Assembly: GCA_019096155.1 (NCBI GenBank)
Contig: JAHCVI010000003.1
Location: 1,240,001-1,304,000, forward strand
DNA from: Staphylotrichum longicolle
Taxonomy: Eukaryota > Ascomycota > Sordariomycetes > Sordariales > Chaetomiaceae
Direction: 5' to 3'
Length of the DNA stretch: 64,000 nt
Below, piece by piece: positions 22,906 to 33,963 of the stretch; positions within the stretch are counted from its first letter, which is position 1, and every line of letters begins with the position of its first letter. A program made the position numbers and the translations under genes. A model generated the notes under the pieces. It ran no database searches and was not told the DNA's origin. It saw only the letters and a program-made list of their open reading frames with translations.

Positions 22906-24404
22906 ATGGCAACCGGAAGCGCTCGCTATGTGCGCTACATCCTCGTGACGTTTTTTGTAAGTCCCCACTGTTTGCGTCCCGCGGCGAGGCTTGCGATGGT
23001 GCCCAGCGGCTGCCCATTCTTCAGCGGCGCTGACAGACGTCTAGATATTAGCAGTATTCTACTTCGTTTCGAACTCGGCCGACGTCGCCACACCTTTGCG
23101 GACGCAGGTTCCGAAGCCGACGACAAATGGCCAAGCCGGCAGCGCTTCGGACGTGAAGAACGAGTCGCCAAACAGCGGCAAGATCACCACCAACTACGAT
23201 GCCTCGCAATATCCCATGGCCATGACGCCCAACGACCCTGGTTGGAATGACCTGGCGGGCATCAAGGAGGGCCCCCGGATGAACGCGACGTTTGTGACGC
23301 TGGCTCGCAACTCAGACGTGTGGGAGATCGCCAAGTCGATCCGCCAGGTCGAGGACCGCTTCAACCGGCGGTACAACTACGACTGGGTTTTCCTCAACGA
23401 CAAGCCGTTTGACGAGGTCTTCAAGCGGGTGACGAGCTCGCTCGTGTCGGGCAAGACCCACTACGGCCTGATCCCCGAGGAGCACTGGTCCTTCCCCGAG
23501 TGGATTGACCAGGACAAGGCCGCGAAGGTGCGCCAGGACATGAAGGAGCGCAAGATCATCTACGGCGACAGCGTCAGCTACCGGCACATGTGCCGTTTCG
23601 AGTCCGGCTTCTTCTTCCGCCAGGAGCTCATGATGAACTACGAGTACTACTGGCGCGTCGAGCCCAGCGTCGAGCTGTTCTGCGATGTCCACTACGACCC
23701 GTTCCGCTTCATGCACGAGAACAAGAAGAAGTACAGCTTCGTTCTCAGCCTGTACGAGTACTACGAGACGATCCCCACGCTCTGGGACAGCGTCAAGAAG
23801 TTCATCAAGAACCACCCCGAGCACATCGTCGCGGGCAACTCGATGGGCTTCCTGAGCGACGACGACGGCGATACCTACAACAAGTGTCACTTCGTAAGCC
23901 TCCTTTTTTCCCTTCGTTTTCCTTGCCTTTCTACTGCCCCTCGCCTGCCCGTAGCTAACAGCTCGCCCAGTGGTCCAACTTCGAGATCGGCAGCCTCACC
24001 TGGCTCCGCTCCAAGGCGTACATCGACTACTTTGAGAGCCTGGACCACGACGGCGGTTTCTTCTACGAGCGCTGGGGCGACGCGCCCGTGCACTCGATCG
24101 CCGCGGCCCTGATGCTCAAGAAGGAGGAGATCCACTTCTTCAACGACATTGCCTACTACCACGTGCCCTTCACGCACTGCCCGACGGGCCAGAAGCTGCG
24201 GACGGCGCTCAAGTGCCACTGCAACCCCGACGACAACTTTGACTGGAAGGGCTATTCTTGTACGTCACATACGCCCTCTCTTTCTGTCGCTTCGACTTTG
24301 ATAGAGTACTAATCCATTTTTTCCTCATAGGCACCTCGAAGTACTTCGAGGTCAACAACATGGATAAGCCCGAGGGCTGGGATACGGAGGAGAAGAAGGA
24401 TTAA
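22906..24404 (+). CDS. Glycosyltransferase family 15 alpha-1,2-mannosyltransferase (KRE2/KTR type)
   Basis: Exons 22906-22956, 23045-23893, 23971-24259 and 24331-24404 encode 420 residues. The N terminus joins across intron 1 to give a type II signal anchor, YVRYILVTFFILAVFYFVSN, for Golgi retention. The catalytic domain begins at MNATFVTLARNSDVWEI and carries the GT15 landmarks YYWRVEPSVELFCDVHYDPF (the DxD-like, nucleotide/metal region), AGNSMGFLSDDDGDTYNKCHFW, SNFEIGSLTW, and DHDGGFFYERWGDAPVHSIA with the proposed nucleophile Glu. These enzymes add alpha-1,2-mannose from GDP-mannose to O- and N-linked glycans in the Golgi. Length and all hallmark motifs are normal. Confidence 0.95.
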
Positions 24405-24930
24405 ATCTAGCAAGGTAAGCTAGGGGAAGGTGGAAAGATATTTTTTTCTTTTTGGAAGGTTGCATTACCGGGGAGGGATTTCCTTGCTTTGTCGTCAACC
24501 CTGATCTCGAGGACAATCGAGCTATAAACGGAACAGGTAAAAACTATGACTTTTGGAAGCAGCATGGGACCACGAGACCCAAGGATCATCTGAGTCTGGA
24601 ACCGGGAGGATGCTGTGTGGTGGTTGCTTTAGGTGTGTGCTGGCCAGCGGTTATCTGGCTCGTGGTGTTTCTCAGTATATAGTTTCTGTATCTTTATCGG
24701 GAGTTCAACGATGATGATTACACCGTCTTGATAGCCCTCTCTTACGATGCTGAAAAGAGTGTGCTTTCAGGTGGTTTTAAATTTTATACAGCGATATGGT
24801 ACAGTACAACGTGTTGGTTCCGGGCTGCAATAAAAGTCGGAGTCGCTCGCCCACCATCTATGATCCCACCACCCAATTTGTTCAGCTTCTACTCTTCAAC
24901 ATCTTTCGTCGCCGCGTTCTAACCACCCTT
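24405..24930. other. Convergent 3' intergenic region
   Basis: About 0.5 kb between the 3' ends of the GT15 gene and mitochondrial uS12. T-rich patches near 24441 and 24690 are compatible with 3' UTR signals. No gene seen. Confidence 0.6.
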
Positions 24931-25607
24931 TTAGCCAACCGACGCCTTCTTCGGCTTCTTGGTCCCGTATTTACTCCTGCTGCTCATCCTGCTCCCTACA
25001 CCACCCTGAAAACCCAACCACCGTCAGCCATTGCCCGCCAACGGAAGACATCAAAACACATGTCTCTGCTCCAAAAAAGAAGGACTCACCAAATCCAACG
25101 CCCCCCTAACCAGATGGTACCGCACACCGGGACAATCCTGGCTGCGCCCGCCGCGCACCAGCACCACGCTGTGCTGCTGGATGTTGTGGCCCTCGCCGGG
25201 GATGTAGGCGGTGATGACCTTGCCCGTGGACAGGCGCACACGGGCCGTCTTGCGCTCGCCCGAGTTGGGCTTCTTGGGCTTGGTGATGCCCACCTTGACG
25301 CACACGCCCTTGAGCGCGGGCGCGTTGATGGCGGAGAGGGCAGGAGAGACGGCGTGGCGGGCGCGTTGCGACTTGCGGCAGCCCTGTTTTTATCACAGAA
25401 CGGGAACTGTTAGCGAGTGGGTTGGTTTGGGAGGGGGGTAAGAAGTGTCGAGAGTCGGGGACGTACCCGGATGACTTGGTTGAGTGTCGCGCTCACGGAT
25501 GGGGTGGTGGAAAATGCGCGGGTGATCGGGGTCGGGGTGGTAGGCTTGGCCGCTGGCGCCCGCAGGGCTGGCCGGAACACCAGGTTGCGGAGGAAGGCCG
25601 TCGCCAT
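24931..25607 (-). CDS. MRPS12: Mitochondrial small ribosomal subunit protein uS12m
   Basis: Exons 25467-25607, 25090-25383 and 24931-25005 (all phase 0) give 169 residues. Residues 1-38 are Arg/Ala/Pro-rich with RAFSTTP, a typical mitochondrial presequence. The mature part begins at TLNQVIRGCRKSQR and keeps the uS12 decoding-centre signatures KGVCVKVGITKPKKPNSGERK and GEGHNIQQHSVVLVRGGR, then DCPGVRYHLVRGALDL. Exon 3 supplies the basic tail ending KYGTKKPKKASVG. The protein lines the mitoribosome decoding site. It is divergent from the acyl-CoA dehydrogenase gene. Confidence 0.96.
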
Positions 25608-26205
25608 GGTGGTGGTGTTGCTGGCGGCGAATGGCCTGGTCCTCGTCGTCGTCGTCGTCCTTCAGCTCCGAGTCCGATCAACAATTCCAGACCGGGTGGA
25701 GCTCAGGTCCCCGATTGGAACTTTTGAGATCACGGGATTGAGCACGTGGCCGTGACGGCAATTGTCGGTTCAGTGGAGCAGCGGTGCCTGGTCTTGCCTT
25801 GGTCAGTGCTCCGTCACATGGCATGGCATTGCACATCCTTGATTGCGGCGGGCTGTCCGTTGGAATCCGCTTTGTGGGGAAGTGGTTACGTCCCAGGGAG
25901 GGTAACCTCGGTATTATCCACCCTGCGCTGTACCCCAGGAAGCAGCGAGGAAACAGCGAGACGCTGCCCTTCGGCCGTGTGAGCTTGTTGATCGCGGCTC
26001 TGTATTGCTTTACGTTTTACGGTTAACGTTTAGTGCCGGAAGTCGGAGGCGAACCAGTCCCAAGCTGTCTCGGATCTGAGCGGGTCACCCACTTTCTGTT
26101 GTTCTGTATAAGAAGCGTCTCCCCTGGGTTTATCATCTTCGCCCTGTTTCCAGCCCTGCGTTTCCCACCCTGCTTTGTCCCCGCCCTTTCCATCCGTTTC
26201 ACAAT
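25608..26205. promoter_or_regulatory. Shared intergenic region between uS12m and acyl-CoA dehydrogenase
   Basis: About 0.6 kb between two divergent nuclear genes for mitochondrial proteins. A shared promoter is inferred from the arrangement. No gene is seen inside. Confidence 0.45.
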
Positions 26206-27647
26206 ATGAGGTCCTTCGTGAGAGCATTGCGCCCGGCGGTGCGCAGGAGCCAGGCTGTGTCTGCTCCCAGGATACGGCAGCCGTTTGCTGCTGCCCACTG
26301 GTGAGCAGCAGCAATTCAGATCCCAGGCATAGCCCTTTTCTAACCCACTGTCTTCCTCCCCGACAGCGCCCGCCCCCTTTCCACAACCGCCGCCCGCCGC
26401 GACGCCAGCCTCGCGGATGTCGCCCCGACACCAATCACCCATTTCTCCGAGGTCGAGACCGCCATGGCCGAGACGGTGCAGAAGTTTGCCAACGAGGTGA
26501 TCCTGCCCAAGGTGCGCGACATGGACGAGGCAGAGCAGATGGACCCGACGGTCGTGGAGCAGCTGTTCGAGCAGGGCTTGATGGGCGTCGAGATCCCCGA
26601 GGAGTACGGCGGCGCGGGCATGAACTTCACCGCTGCCATTGTCGGCATTGAGGAGCTTGCCCGTGTCGACCCCTCGGTGTCGGTCATGGTAGATGTGCAC
26701 AACACGCTCGTCAACACGGCGATCCTCAACTGGGCCAGCCCGGCGCTCAAGAAGAAGTACCTCCCGCGCCTGGCGACCAACACTGTGGGCTCCTTCTGCC
26801 TGTCCGAGCCCGTGAGCGGCTCCGACGCCTTTGCGCTGGCGACCAAGGCCACCGAGACGGAGAGCGGGTTCAAGATTAGCGGCAGCAAGATGTGGATCAC
26901 CAACAGCATGGAGGCGGAGTTCTTCATTGTGTTCGCCAACCTCGACCCCAGCAAGGGCTACCGCGGCATCACCGCCTTCATCGTCGACAAGGGCATGAAG
27001 GGCTTCAGCATCGCCAAGAAGGAGAAGAAGCTCGGCATCAAGGCCAGCAGCACGTGCGTGCTCAACTTTGACGACGTCGAGGTGCCCAAGGAGAACCTGC
27101 TCGGCGAGCGCGGCCAGGGCTACAAGTACGCCATCTCGCTCCTGAACGAGGGCCGCATCGGCATCGGCGCCCAGATGACGGGCCTGGCGCTCGGCGCGTG
27201 GGAGAACGCGGTCAAGTACGTGTGGAATGACCGCAAGCAGTTCGGCAAGCTGGTCGGCGAGTTCCAGGGCATGCAGCACCAGATCGCCCAGTCGTACACC
27301 GAGATCGCCGCCGCTCGTGCGCTCGTGTACAATGCCGCCCGCAAGAAGGAGGCCGGCGAGAACTTTGTCATGGACGCTGCCATGGCCAAGCTGTACGCTT
27401 CCCAGGTGGCCGGCCGTGTGAGCGGCCTGGCGGTGGAGTGGATGGGCGGCATGGGCTTCGTCCGCGAGGGCCTGGCTGAGAAGTACTGGCGCGACAGCAA
27501 GATCGGCGCCATCTACGAGGGCACGAGCAACATCCAGTATGTCTGCCCCAATTCTTCGTATCGTTACCGTCCTGTACATGCTGACATTTCTCTTTGCTCA
27601 GGCTCAACACCATCGCCAAGACGCTCCAGAAGGAGTACACTGTCTAA
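26206..27647 (+). CDS. Mitochondrial acyl-CoA dehydrogenase (short/branched-chain type)
   Basis: Exons 26206-26300, 26367-27536 and 27602-27647 give 436 residues. The N-terminal ~45 residues are Arg/Ser/Ala-rich and end in RPLSTTAARRD, a mitochondrial presequence. ACAD landmarks follow in order: IPEEYGGAGMNF, SFCLSEPVSGSDAF (first family signature, FAD/substrate contact), KMWITNSMEAE, GIKASSTC with LNFDDVEVPKENLLGE, QFGKLVGEFQGMQHQIA (second signature) and the active-site loop IYEGTSNIQ with the catalytic Glu. It oxidises an acyl-CoA to the 2-enoyl-CoA and passes electrons to ETF. Overall resemblance is to the short/branched-chain (isoleucine or valine catabolism) group; exact substrate is not decidable here. 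Confidence 0.95.
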
Positions 27648-29445
27648 TTCTGTGCAGCGTATCATGTTTGAAACGGAGTTTGGCATGGGCGATTGGGTGA
27701 AAAGGGCTGGGTTAAATTCTATCCGTAGACAAATCAATGCATCGCATCGCTTAGATTTCCGGAGCTAAGGCGTGGGTTGTGATGCGGGGGGTCTCCCGGT
27801 CCTCCGGCGGTGTCGGTCCACTTCAAAACCCGGCCCACCCCGGAAAACCCCGGGGTCCGGAATATCGGGCGCCGGATGCGACGGGTCCCGATGCTTTGGT
27901 GTCGCCAGAGTCCATAATCGACGACAAACCCATTTTTAGAGTCGCCTACCAGTTCGGTGTCTGAGCTTTCAGCCGCCGCCAATGACAGAATCGCCGGGGT
28001 CTAGTTTGGCGATGCTCGTTCTCCAGCTGTTCCGGTGATAGGCCCCATCACAGTCCTACGGGCAGTCCTAGGAAGGCTCTGAAGGGAAGGGTACGTACTT
28101 TGCAAAATATTTCAGCCGTCTTTGTTCGGCCTGGCTCAGCTGCCCAAATGCCATTTGAGGCACAGCATTTTACGCCCAGCTCAGGTGCCAAAACATGATA
28201 GGTTTGGAATCAAGGACTGAAAAGAGTGACATATCGGTGCCAAGATTGTCAAGGTTCTCCCCAATTCTCGAGTGGCATTGGCAGGGCGCAGCCCAGCTTC
28301 TGATGTTGTCGATCTGATCTCGGGCTTTGTGTGTCAGCGGAGCTTTTGCGCATGCGGACCTGCCTCGTTTGTGCATGAGTGGGCGAGCAACGGAAATCGA
28401 GATGGCTCGGGGGTGGATGTGGATCTCAAGCAAGGCAATCCGTCACAGCCCCTCTCAGCCCCACTTCAACGTTCCCAAGAACGGGAGGGCAGCAGCAACG
28501 GAGAGCTCCAGAGGGGCAGAGGGCGAAAAGGAGTTTGAAATGGCGATGCGAGGACGGACAGTGGCTTTGTTGACGCTCTGTAGAACTCATTTCCCATATC
28601 ACAGTTGGGTATCATTTGGGCCCAAGCCCACTTGCCACAATCTGCCCGTCTGGGTCCCGTTCCTGACCTCACTTTTGTCCTTGACGTTACCCCGCAGCAC
28701 CCTACCTGAGTGAGACAGAGACAGCTCCCACCACTCCCAGGCCGCAGTCCTGCAGAGCGCACACGCACCTAACAAAAGTGCTCCCCGATACCGTTCCCAC
28801 CGCGCTGGGCTGGAGCATCGAAACCGACAAACACAGAAGGCGGTGACAAGAAGGTGTTTAAACTGTTGCGGGTGGGGGCAAAGCTTAATCATCTCATCTG
28901 ATCCCATCATCCCTCGAGAATTTCCAAGGAGAACAGCAGCAGTTTGGGACCTGCATTGTGGGTTGCGTTCGCTTCTGGGTTTGTTTGTTGTTTCCCTCCC
29001 TCACCAAGGCCCGGTTCCCGGTCCTGCCCTGTCCCGTTCCTCCAAGGCAGCGACACATCTCCACCACTCCACCTAACGTTCAACCGCAGCGGCCCGGACG
29101 TGCTCGAGACACCTCCCCGTCGGACCACCCCCTCGCTGCGATCTCTCTGCTATCGAGCAGGAGCAAGGCTGCTGTTGCCATTTGCGCAACACAAAACCCC
29201 GCCATAATTCGCGGCTGACGACATCCCGCGACCGCTCGCAGCACCCAGCACACCCATCGCTGCTCGCTCTGGTTCTCGCGCAGCCGGTATCTGCTTGGCC
29301 CGGCACGCGAGCAGCTGGTTTCGAGGAGGAACGGACGAAGAGGCCAAAAGAAACACCCCCCCGCTAGCATCGTCAATCTGCTGCACCACCGCCGACTACC
29401 CCGCCCTTTGCCCTGCGCGCCCGGCCGCGCACCTCAACAGCCACC
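27648..29445. other. Long upstream region of PKC1
   Basis: About 1.8 kb without a convincing gene. The half nearest PKC1 (from about 28700) is C-rich, with many TCC and CACC strings, as expected of a long fungal leader and promoter. The largest frames (up to 128 codons) have no domain features. Confidence 0.5.
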
Positions 29446-31937
29446 ATGGACGACCAGAAGATCCTGGATATTACCAAAAAGATCGAGCGCGAGAAGGCCC
29501 TGATCAATGCTGCCAATCTTATGCGCCAGCAGACCAACAATGAGGCGGTTCGGTCCAAGCTCGACACCCAGATGCGCGAGGGGCGCCGCAATCTCGAGTT
29601 CTTCGAGGAGCGCCTGCGCGAGCTGCAGATGCGCCGCCTCGGTCACTCAGTCGATAACATGTCGCTAGGAGGGTCAACCCTGGGCTCCTTTAGGAGTACG
29701 GACCAGGGCGGTGACGAGGGCGGTCCCCCAGCACCACCCCCGAAGGACGCGTCAGGCTACGCACAGTACGGCCAGGGCGACCTGATGCCTCCACGCGGGC
29801 CGTTCCCGGGCCAGCCTCCAAACTCGGCGATGCCCAAGGCTCGCCCAAACTTCACCAAGCTCGGTAAGATGCTCCTTCGAGGTTAGCCAGCTCGAAAGAG
29901 AGGGCTCGTTGTTGACACGTTCCTGTCTGTTAGATCTTATCAAGTTCGACACGCCTTACCTCGGTCCCCGGATCCAGCTGATGCTCTCGCAAATCCAGTT
30001 CAAGCTCAACGTGGAGGAGCAATACCTCAAGGGAATTGAAAAGATGGTGCAGCTTTATCAGATGGAGGGAGACAAGAAGAGCAAGGCAGACGCTGCCGCC
30101 CGCCGGATTGAGAGCAGCCAAAAGATTGTCCTGCTCAAGCAAGCTTTGAAGAGATACGAGGAGCTTCACATCGACATGGACGCGGATTCGCCGGATGGTA
30201 TGTAGAACCGGTATCGTATTTGTGTCTATTCTGCTGACCCTGGTAACCACAGACGACAGTATCAACATGCCCAACTTGAGAAAGCCCTTGACCGGCCAGC
30301 TCTCCGTGCGTGTCCTGGCCGTCAAGGACGTGGACCATGCCCCTCTCAGTCGCTTCTCCCGCGCCCCTGAAACCTTCGTCACCATCAAGGTTGAAGACAA
30401 CGTCGTGGCCAGGACGCGGGCATCACGGAACGACAGGTGGGAGGCCGAGTTCCACAACATCTTCGTCGACAAGGCAAACGAGGTTGAGCTCACGGATACG
30501 ACAAACCCGGCGAGCATGCCCCCTATTGGCCTGCTTTGGGTGAGGATATCTGATATTGCCGAAGAGCTGCGTCGAAAGAGGATTGAGGCCGAGACGAACA
30601 CGACGGGTTGGGTCTCGGCAGACCGCCTGGGCTCAGCGCCTCGTATCCCACCACCGCAGTTCCCCATGGGCGCCCAGAGCCCCCACTTCGCCGGCCCCCC
30701 AACGTCACCGGGGCAGCAGCAAGCCTCGTCGTATGCGCCACATCCGCCGGCACACGCTCCCGTGATGTCTCAACCGATCGACGCCTGGTTCAACCTGGAG
30801 CCGACCGGGCAGATCCAGCTGAGCCTCAACTTCATCAAGGAAAACAAGGAGACCAGGCCCATGGATGCCGGTCTGAACCGCAAGGGCGCCGTGCGCCAGC
30901 GCAAGGAGGAGGTACACGAGATGTACGGCCACAAATTCGTGCAGCGCCAGTTCTACAACATCATGCGTTGTGCCCTCTGCGGGGACTTTCTCAAGTACTC
31001 GGCTGGCATGCAGTGTGAGGACTGCAAGTACACTTGCCACACGAAGTGCTACACTAGCGTGGTCACCAAGTGCATCAGCAAGAGCAATGCTGAAACGGAC
31101 CCTGACGAGGAGAAGATCAACCACCGGATCCCCCACCGCTTCCAGCCCTTCTCGAACCTCACGGCGAACTGGTGCTGCCACTGTGGGTACATGCTGCCCA
31201 TTGGCAAGAAAAACTCGAGGAGATGCGTGGGTATGTACTTGAAACCTTGGTTTGGTTCCTCTCTGCTCTCGACTGAGTAAGCTGACCCGGTACCAGAATG
31301 TGCGCTTACCGCCCACGCCCAGTGCGTGCATCTTGTTCCCGATTTCTGTGGCATGTCAATGGCCGTGGCAAACCAGATTCTAGAAGGTATCAGGTCAACA
31401 AAGAAGACTCGCCAGGAGAAGGCAACGTCTTTGAGCGAGCGGACCCTGCGGGCAGGGGGGAAGGGGCCGGCAGGCGGTGCCCAGGGAGGCGCTGCTTACT
31501 CGCCATCTTCCCACGGCGCCCAGCTCGCATCTCCTGAAGCCACGGAAGCCGCCAAGCTCATGTACAACCAGACATCACCTCAGCGACCCACTGGCCCGGA
31601 TAGGACATCGACAACTTCGACCACCGCGTCAGCGGCGGCCGCTGCCGCCATGTCCTCCAAACCAACTACTCCGTCGCAGCAGGCGGGCCAAATCCCCGAC
31701 TTTGGCCCTGGTCATTATGGTGCCGCTGGTGGGTATGGGCGGCAGGACGAAAACCTCTATGGTGCAGCGCCACAGCAGCAACAGCAGCAGCAGCCATACG
31801 GCCAACCCCAGCAACGAAAGTATAACCCGGCGGACTACGCGAACATTGGAGTGCACCCAGGGCAGCCCCCGGTGCAGGCGCGCCCCACGCAGCAACAGGC
31901 GGCTCAGCAGCAATATATGCAGCAGCAAATGTACCAG

Positions 31938-31969
<32 letters not shown>

Positions 31970-33282
31970 ACAACAGCAACAGGCGGTCGCTGCGCCTAAA
32001 CCGCAACCTGTGCAGGCTCCTGCCGAGGCACAGGTGGGTTCGGTTTCTGGAGTTCCGGTGCCGACCAAGAAGCCCCTGCCGTCTGCCACGGACCCGGGCA
32101 CAGGTCAACGAATCGGCCTCGACCACTTCAATTTCCTTGCTGTGCTGGGCAAGGGCAACTTCGGCAAAGTCATGCTCGCCGAGACCAAGCGGTCTCGCAG
32201 GTTGTACGCCATCAAAGTGCTCAAGAAGGAGTTCATCATCGAGAATGACGAGGTGGAGAGCATCAAGTCGGAGAAGCGTGTCTTCCTGATTGCCAACCGC
32301 GAACGTCACCCCTTCCTGACCAACCTCCATGCTTGCTTCCAGACCGAGACGCGCGTCTACTTTGTCATGGAGTACATTAGTGGTGGTGATCTGATGCTGC
32401 ACATCCAGCGCGGGCAGTTTGGCACCAAACGGGCGCAGTAGGTTACCATTGGCTAAGTGATACGTATTCTGGATGCTGACAGGACGAAAGGTTCTACGCT
32501 GCCGAGGTGTGCTTGGCGCTCAAATACTTCCACGAAAACGGCGTCATCTACCGTGATCTCAAGCTCGACAACATCCTTCTGACGCTTGACGGGCACATCA
32601 AGATTGCCGACTACGGTCTCTGCAAGGAAGACATGTGGTACGGCTCGACGACCAGCACCTTCTGCGGTACCCCCGAGTTTATGGCGCCCGAGGTATGTTC
32701 TACACACTCGTTTCTACAAGCCTCTCCTCTCTAACTTGGGTCTACAGATTCTGCTCGACAAGAAATACGGCCGGGCCGTCGACTGGTGGGCCTTTGGCGT
32801 GCTGATTTACCAGATGCTCCTGCAGCAGTCCCCCTTCCGCGGCGAGGACGAGGACGAAATCTACGACGCCATTCTGGCCGACGAGCCGCTGTATCCGATC
32901 CACATGCCGCGCGACAGCGTGTCCATCCTGCAGAAGCTGCTCACGCGCGAGCCAGACCAGCGCCTGGGCAGCGGGCCCACCGACGCCCAGGAGGTCATGT
33001 CGCAACCTTTCTTCAGGAACATTGTGTGGGATGACATCTACCACAAGCGGGTTGAGCCGCCGTTCCTGCCGCAGATCAAGAGCGCCACAGACACGAGCAA
33101 CTTTGACAGCGAGTTTACGAGCGTGACGCCGGTCTTGACGCCGGTGCAGTCTGGTACGTCCTGTGTTGTTCACGTGGAAGGAATCGGTTGTGTCGCTAAT
33201 ATGCTTTTGCGTGTGTACAGTGCTTTCGCAGGCGATGCAGGAAGAATTCCGCGGGTTCTCGTACACAGCGGATTTCGAATAG
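29446..33282 (+). CDS. PKC1: Protein kinase C, cell wall integrity pathway (PKC1)
   Basis: Seven exons (29446-29863, 29934-30197, 30253-31230, 31297-32437, 32491-32692, 32748-33153, 33221-33282) give 1156 residues in a continuous frame. Domain order: HR1 repeats near residues 5-70 and 145-220 (Rho1 binding), a C2-like region near 240-355, two Cys-rich C1 domains near 455-505 and 523-573 (HKFVQRQFYNIMRCALCGDF opens the first), a disordered Gln/Pro-rich linker with a polyQ run, then the AGC kinase from about 828. Kinase motifs seen: GKGNFGKV, AIKVLKKEF, IYRDLKLDN, ADYGLCKE (DYG for DFG, as in fungal PKC1), activation loop TFCGTPEFMAPE and hydrophobic motif FRGFSY. It relays Rho1 to the Bck1-Mkk-Mpk1 cascade at the cell cortex. 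Confidence 0.97.
31919..31985 (+). repeat. CAG/CAA polyglutamine tract in PKC1
   Basis: CAG-rich triplets with CAA interruptions encode a run of about seventeen Gln after MYQ, with shorter Gln runs on both sides (from about 31770). It lies in the disordered linker between the C1 domains and the kinase. CAA interruptions should slow slippage. Confidence 0.9.
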
Positions 33283-33963
33283 AGTGCGTCATCGTATGGG
33301 AACGGACCGGATCCGGGTCGGCTCGAACGAAGGTTGTTTAAGCTGTTGGCCCACGGCGGAGAAAAGAAGACACCCATCTGACCCGCGGCATGCCATCTAA
33401 GCGCACGACATTTGAAGATACCCATTCACGCTCGCTACAGTGGCTTGGTTTGGCATGCTGAGGGGGTTGGGTGGAGATTGTTGGTTGTTGGCGCAGGAGG
33501 GAAAAGGATGATGAGGGCCCAGAGCAGAGGCTGGTTGGAGTAGTGTGATGGGGATAGGCTGGGCCAAGGTTTCGGAGGTTGATGGTCGGTTGCAGAGGGC
33601 GTGAGCGAAACCAAGATCACGGTTCTGTGCCATGGGCTTGGATGTGCCGGAGCCGCTGATGGTAGATGAGCTGGTGCGAGAACCTTATCCATGTCGATTT
33701 TTCTGTTGGCAGACGCCGTTGAGGAAGCGGGTAATACCAAATGTCGTTTCGCAAGTGCCACTGATGTTCTAAATGCGCGAGCTACTGAGCTACTAAGGCA
33801 GAGTGGTCGTTGAAGGAGCCCGAGTTGCAATCTGACCTTTAGTCCACACTGGTCTCGGACAGTCGTCGGCCTATCGGCGAGTCTATGTGCTTGAATATGG
33901 TACAGACATCTAATATGTACAGAGCTAATTCTACAAACACGCTTGGAGTAGTCTGAGGGGGAA
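33283..33963. other. Convergent 3' intergenic region
   Basis: About 0.7 kb between the 3' ends of PKC1 and SHE9. No supported gene; short frames only. Confidence 0.6.

Noticed and set aside
26023..27579. 518-codon minus-strand frame
   Set aside because: Antisense to the acyl-CoA dehydrogenase. No family features, and the sense strand has full ACAD motifs.
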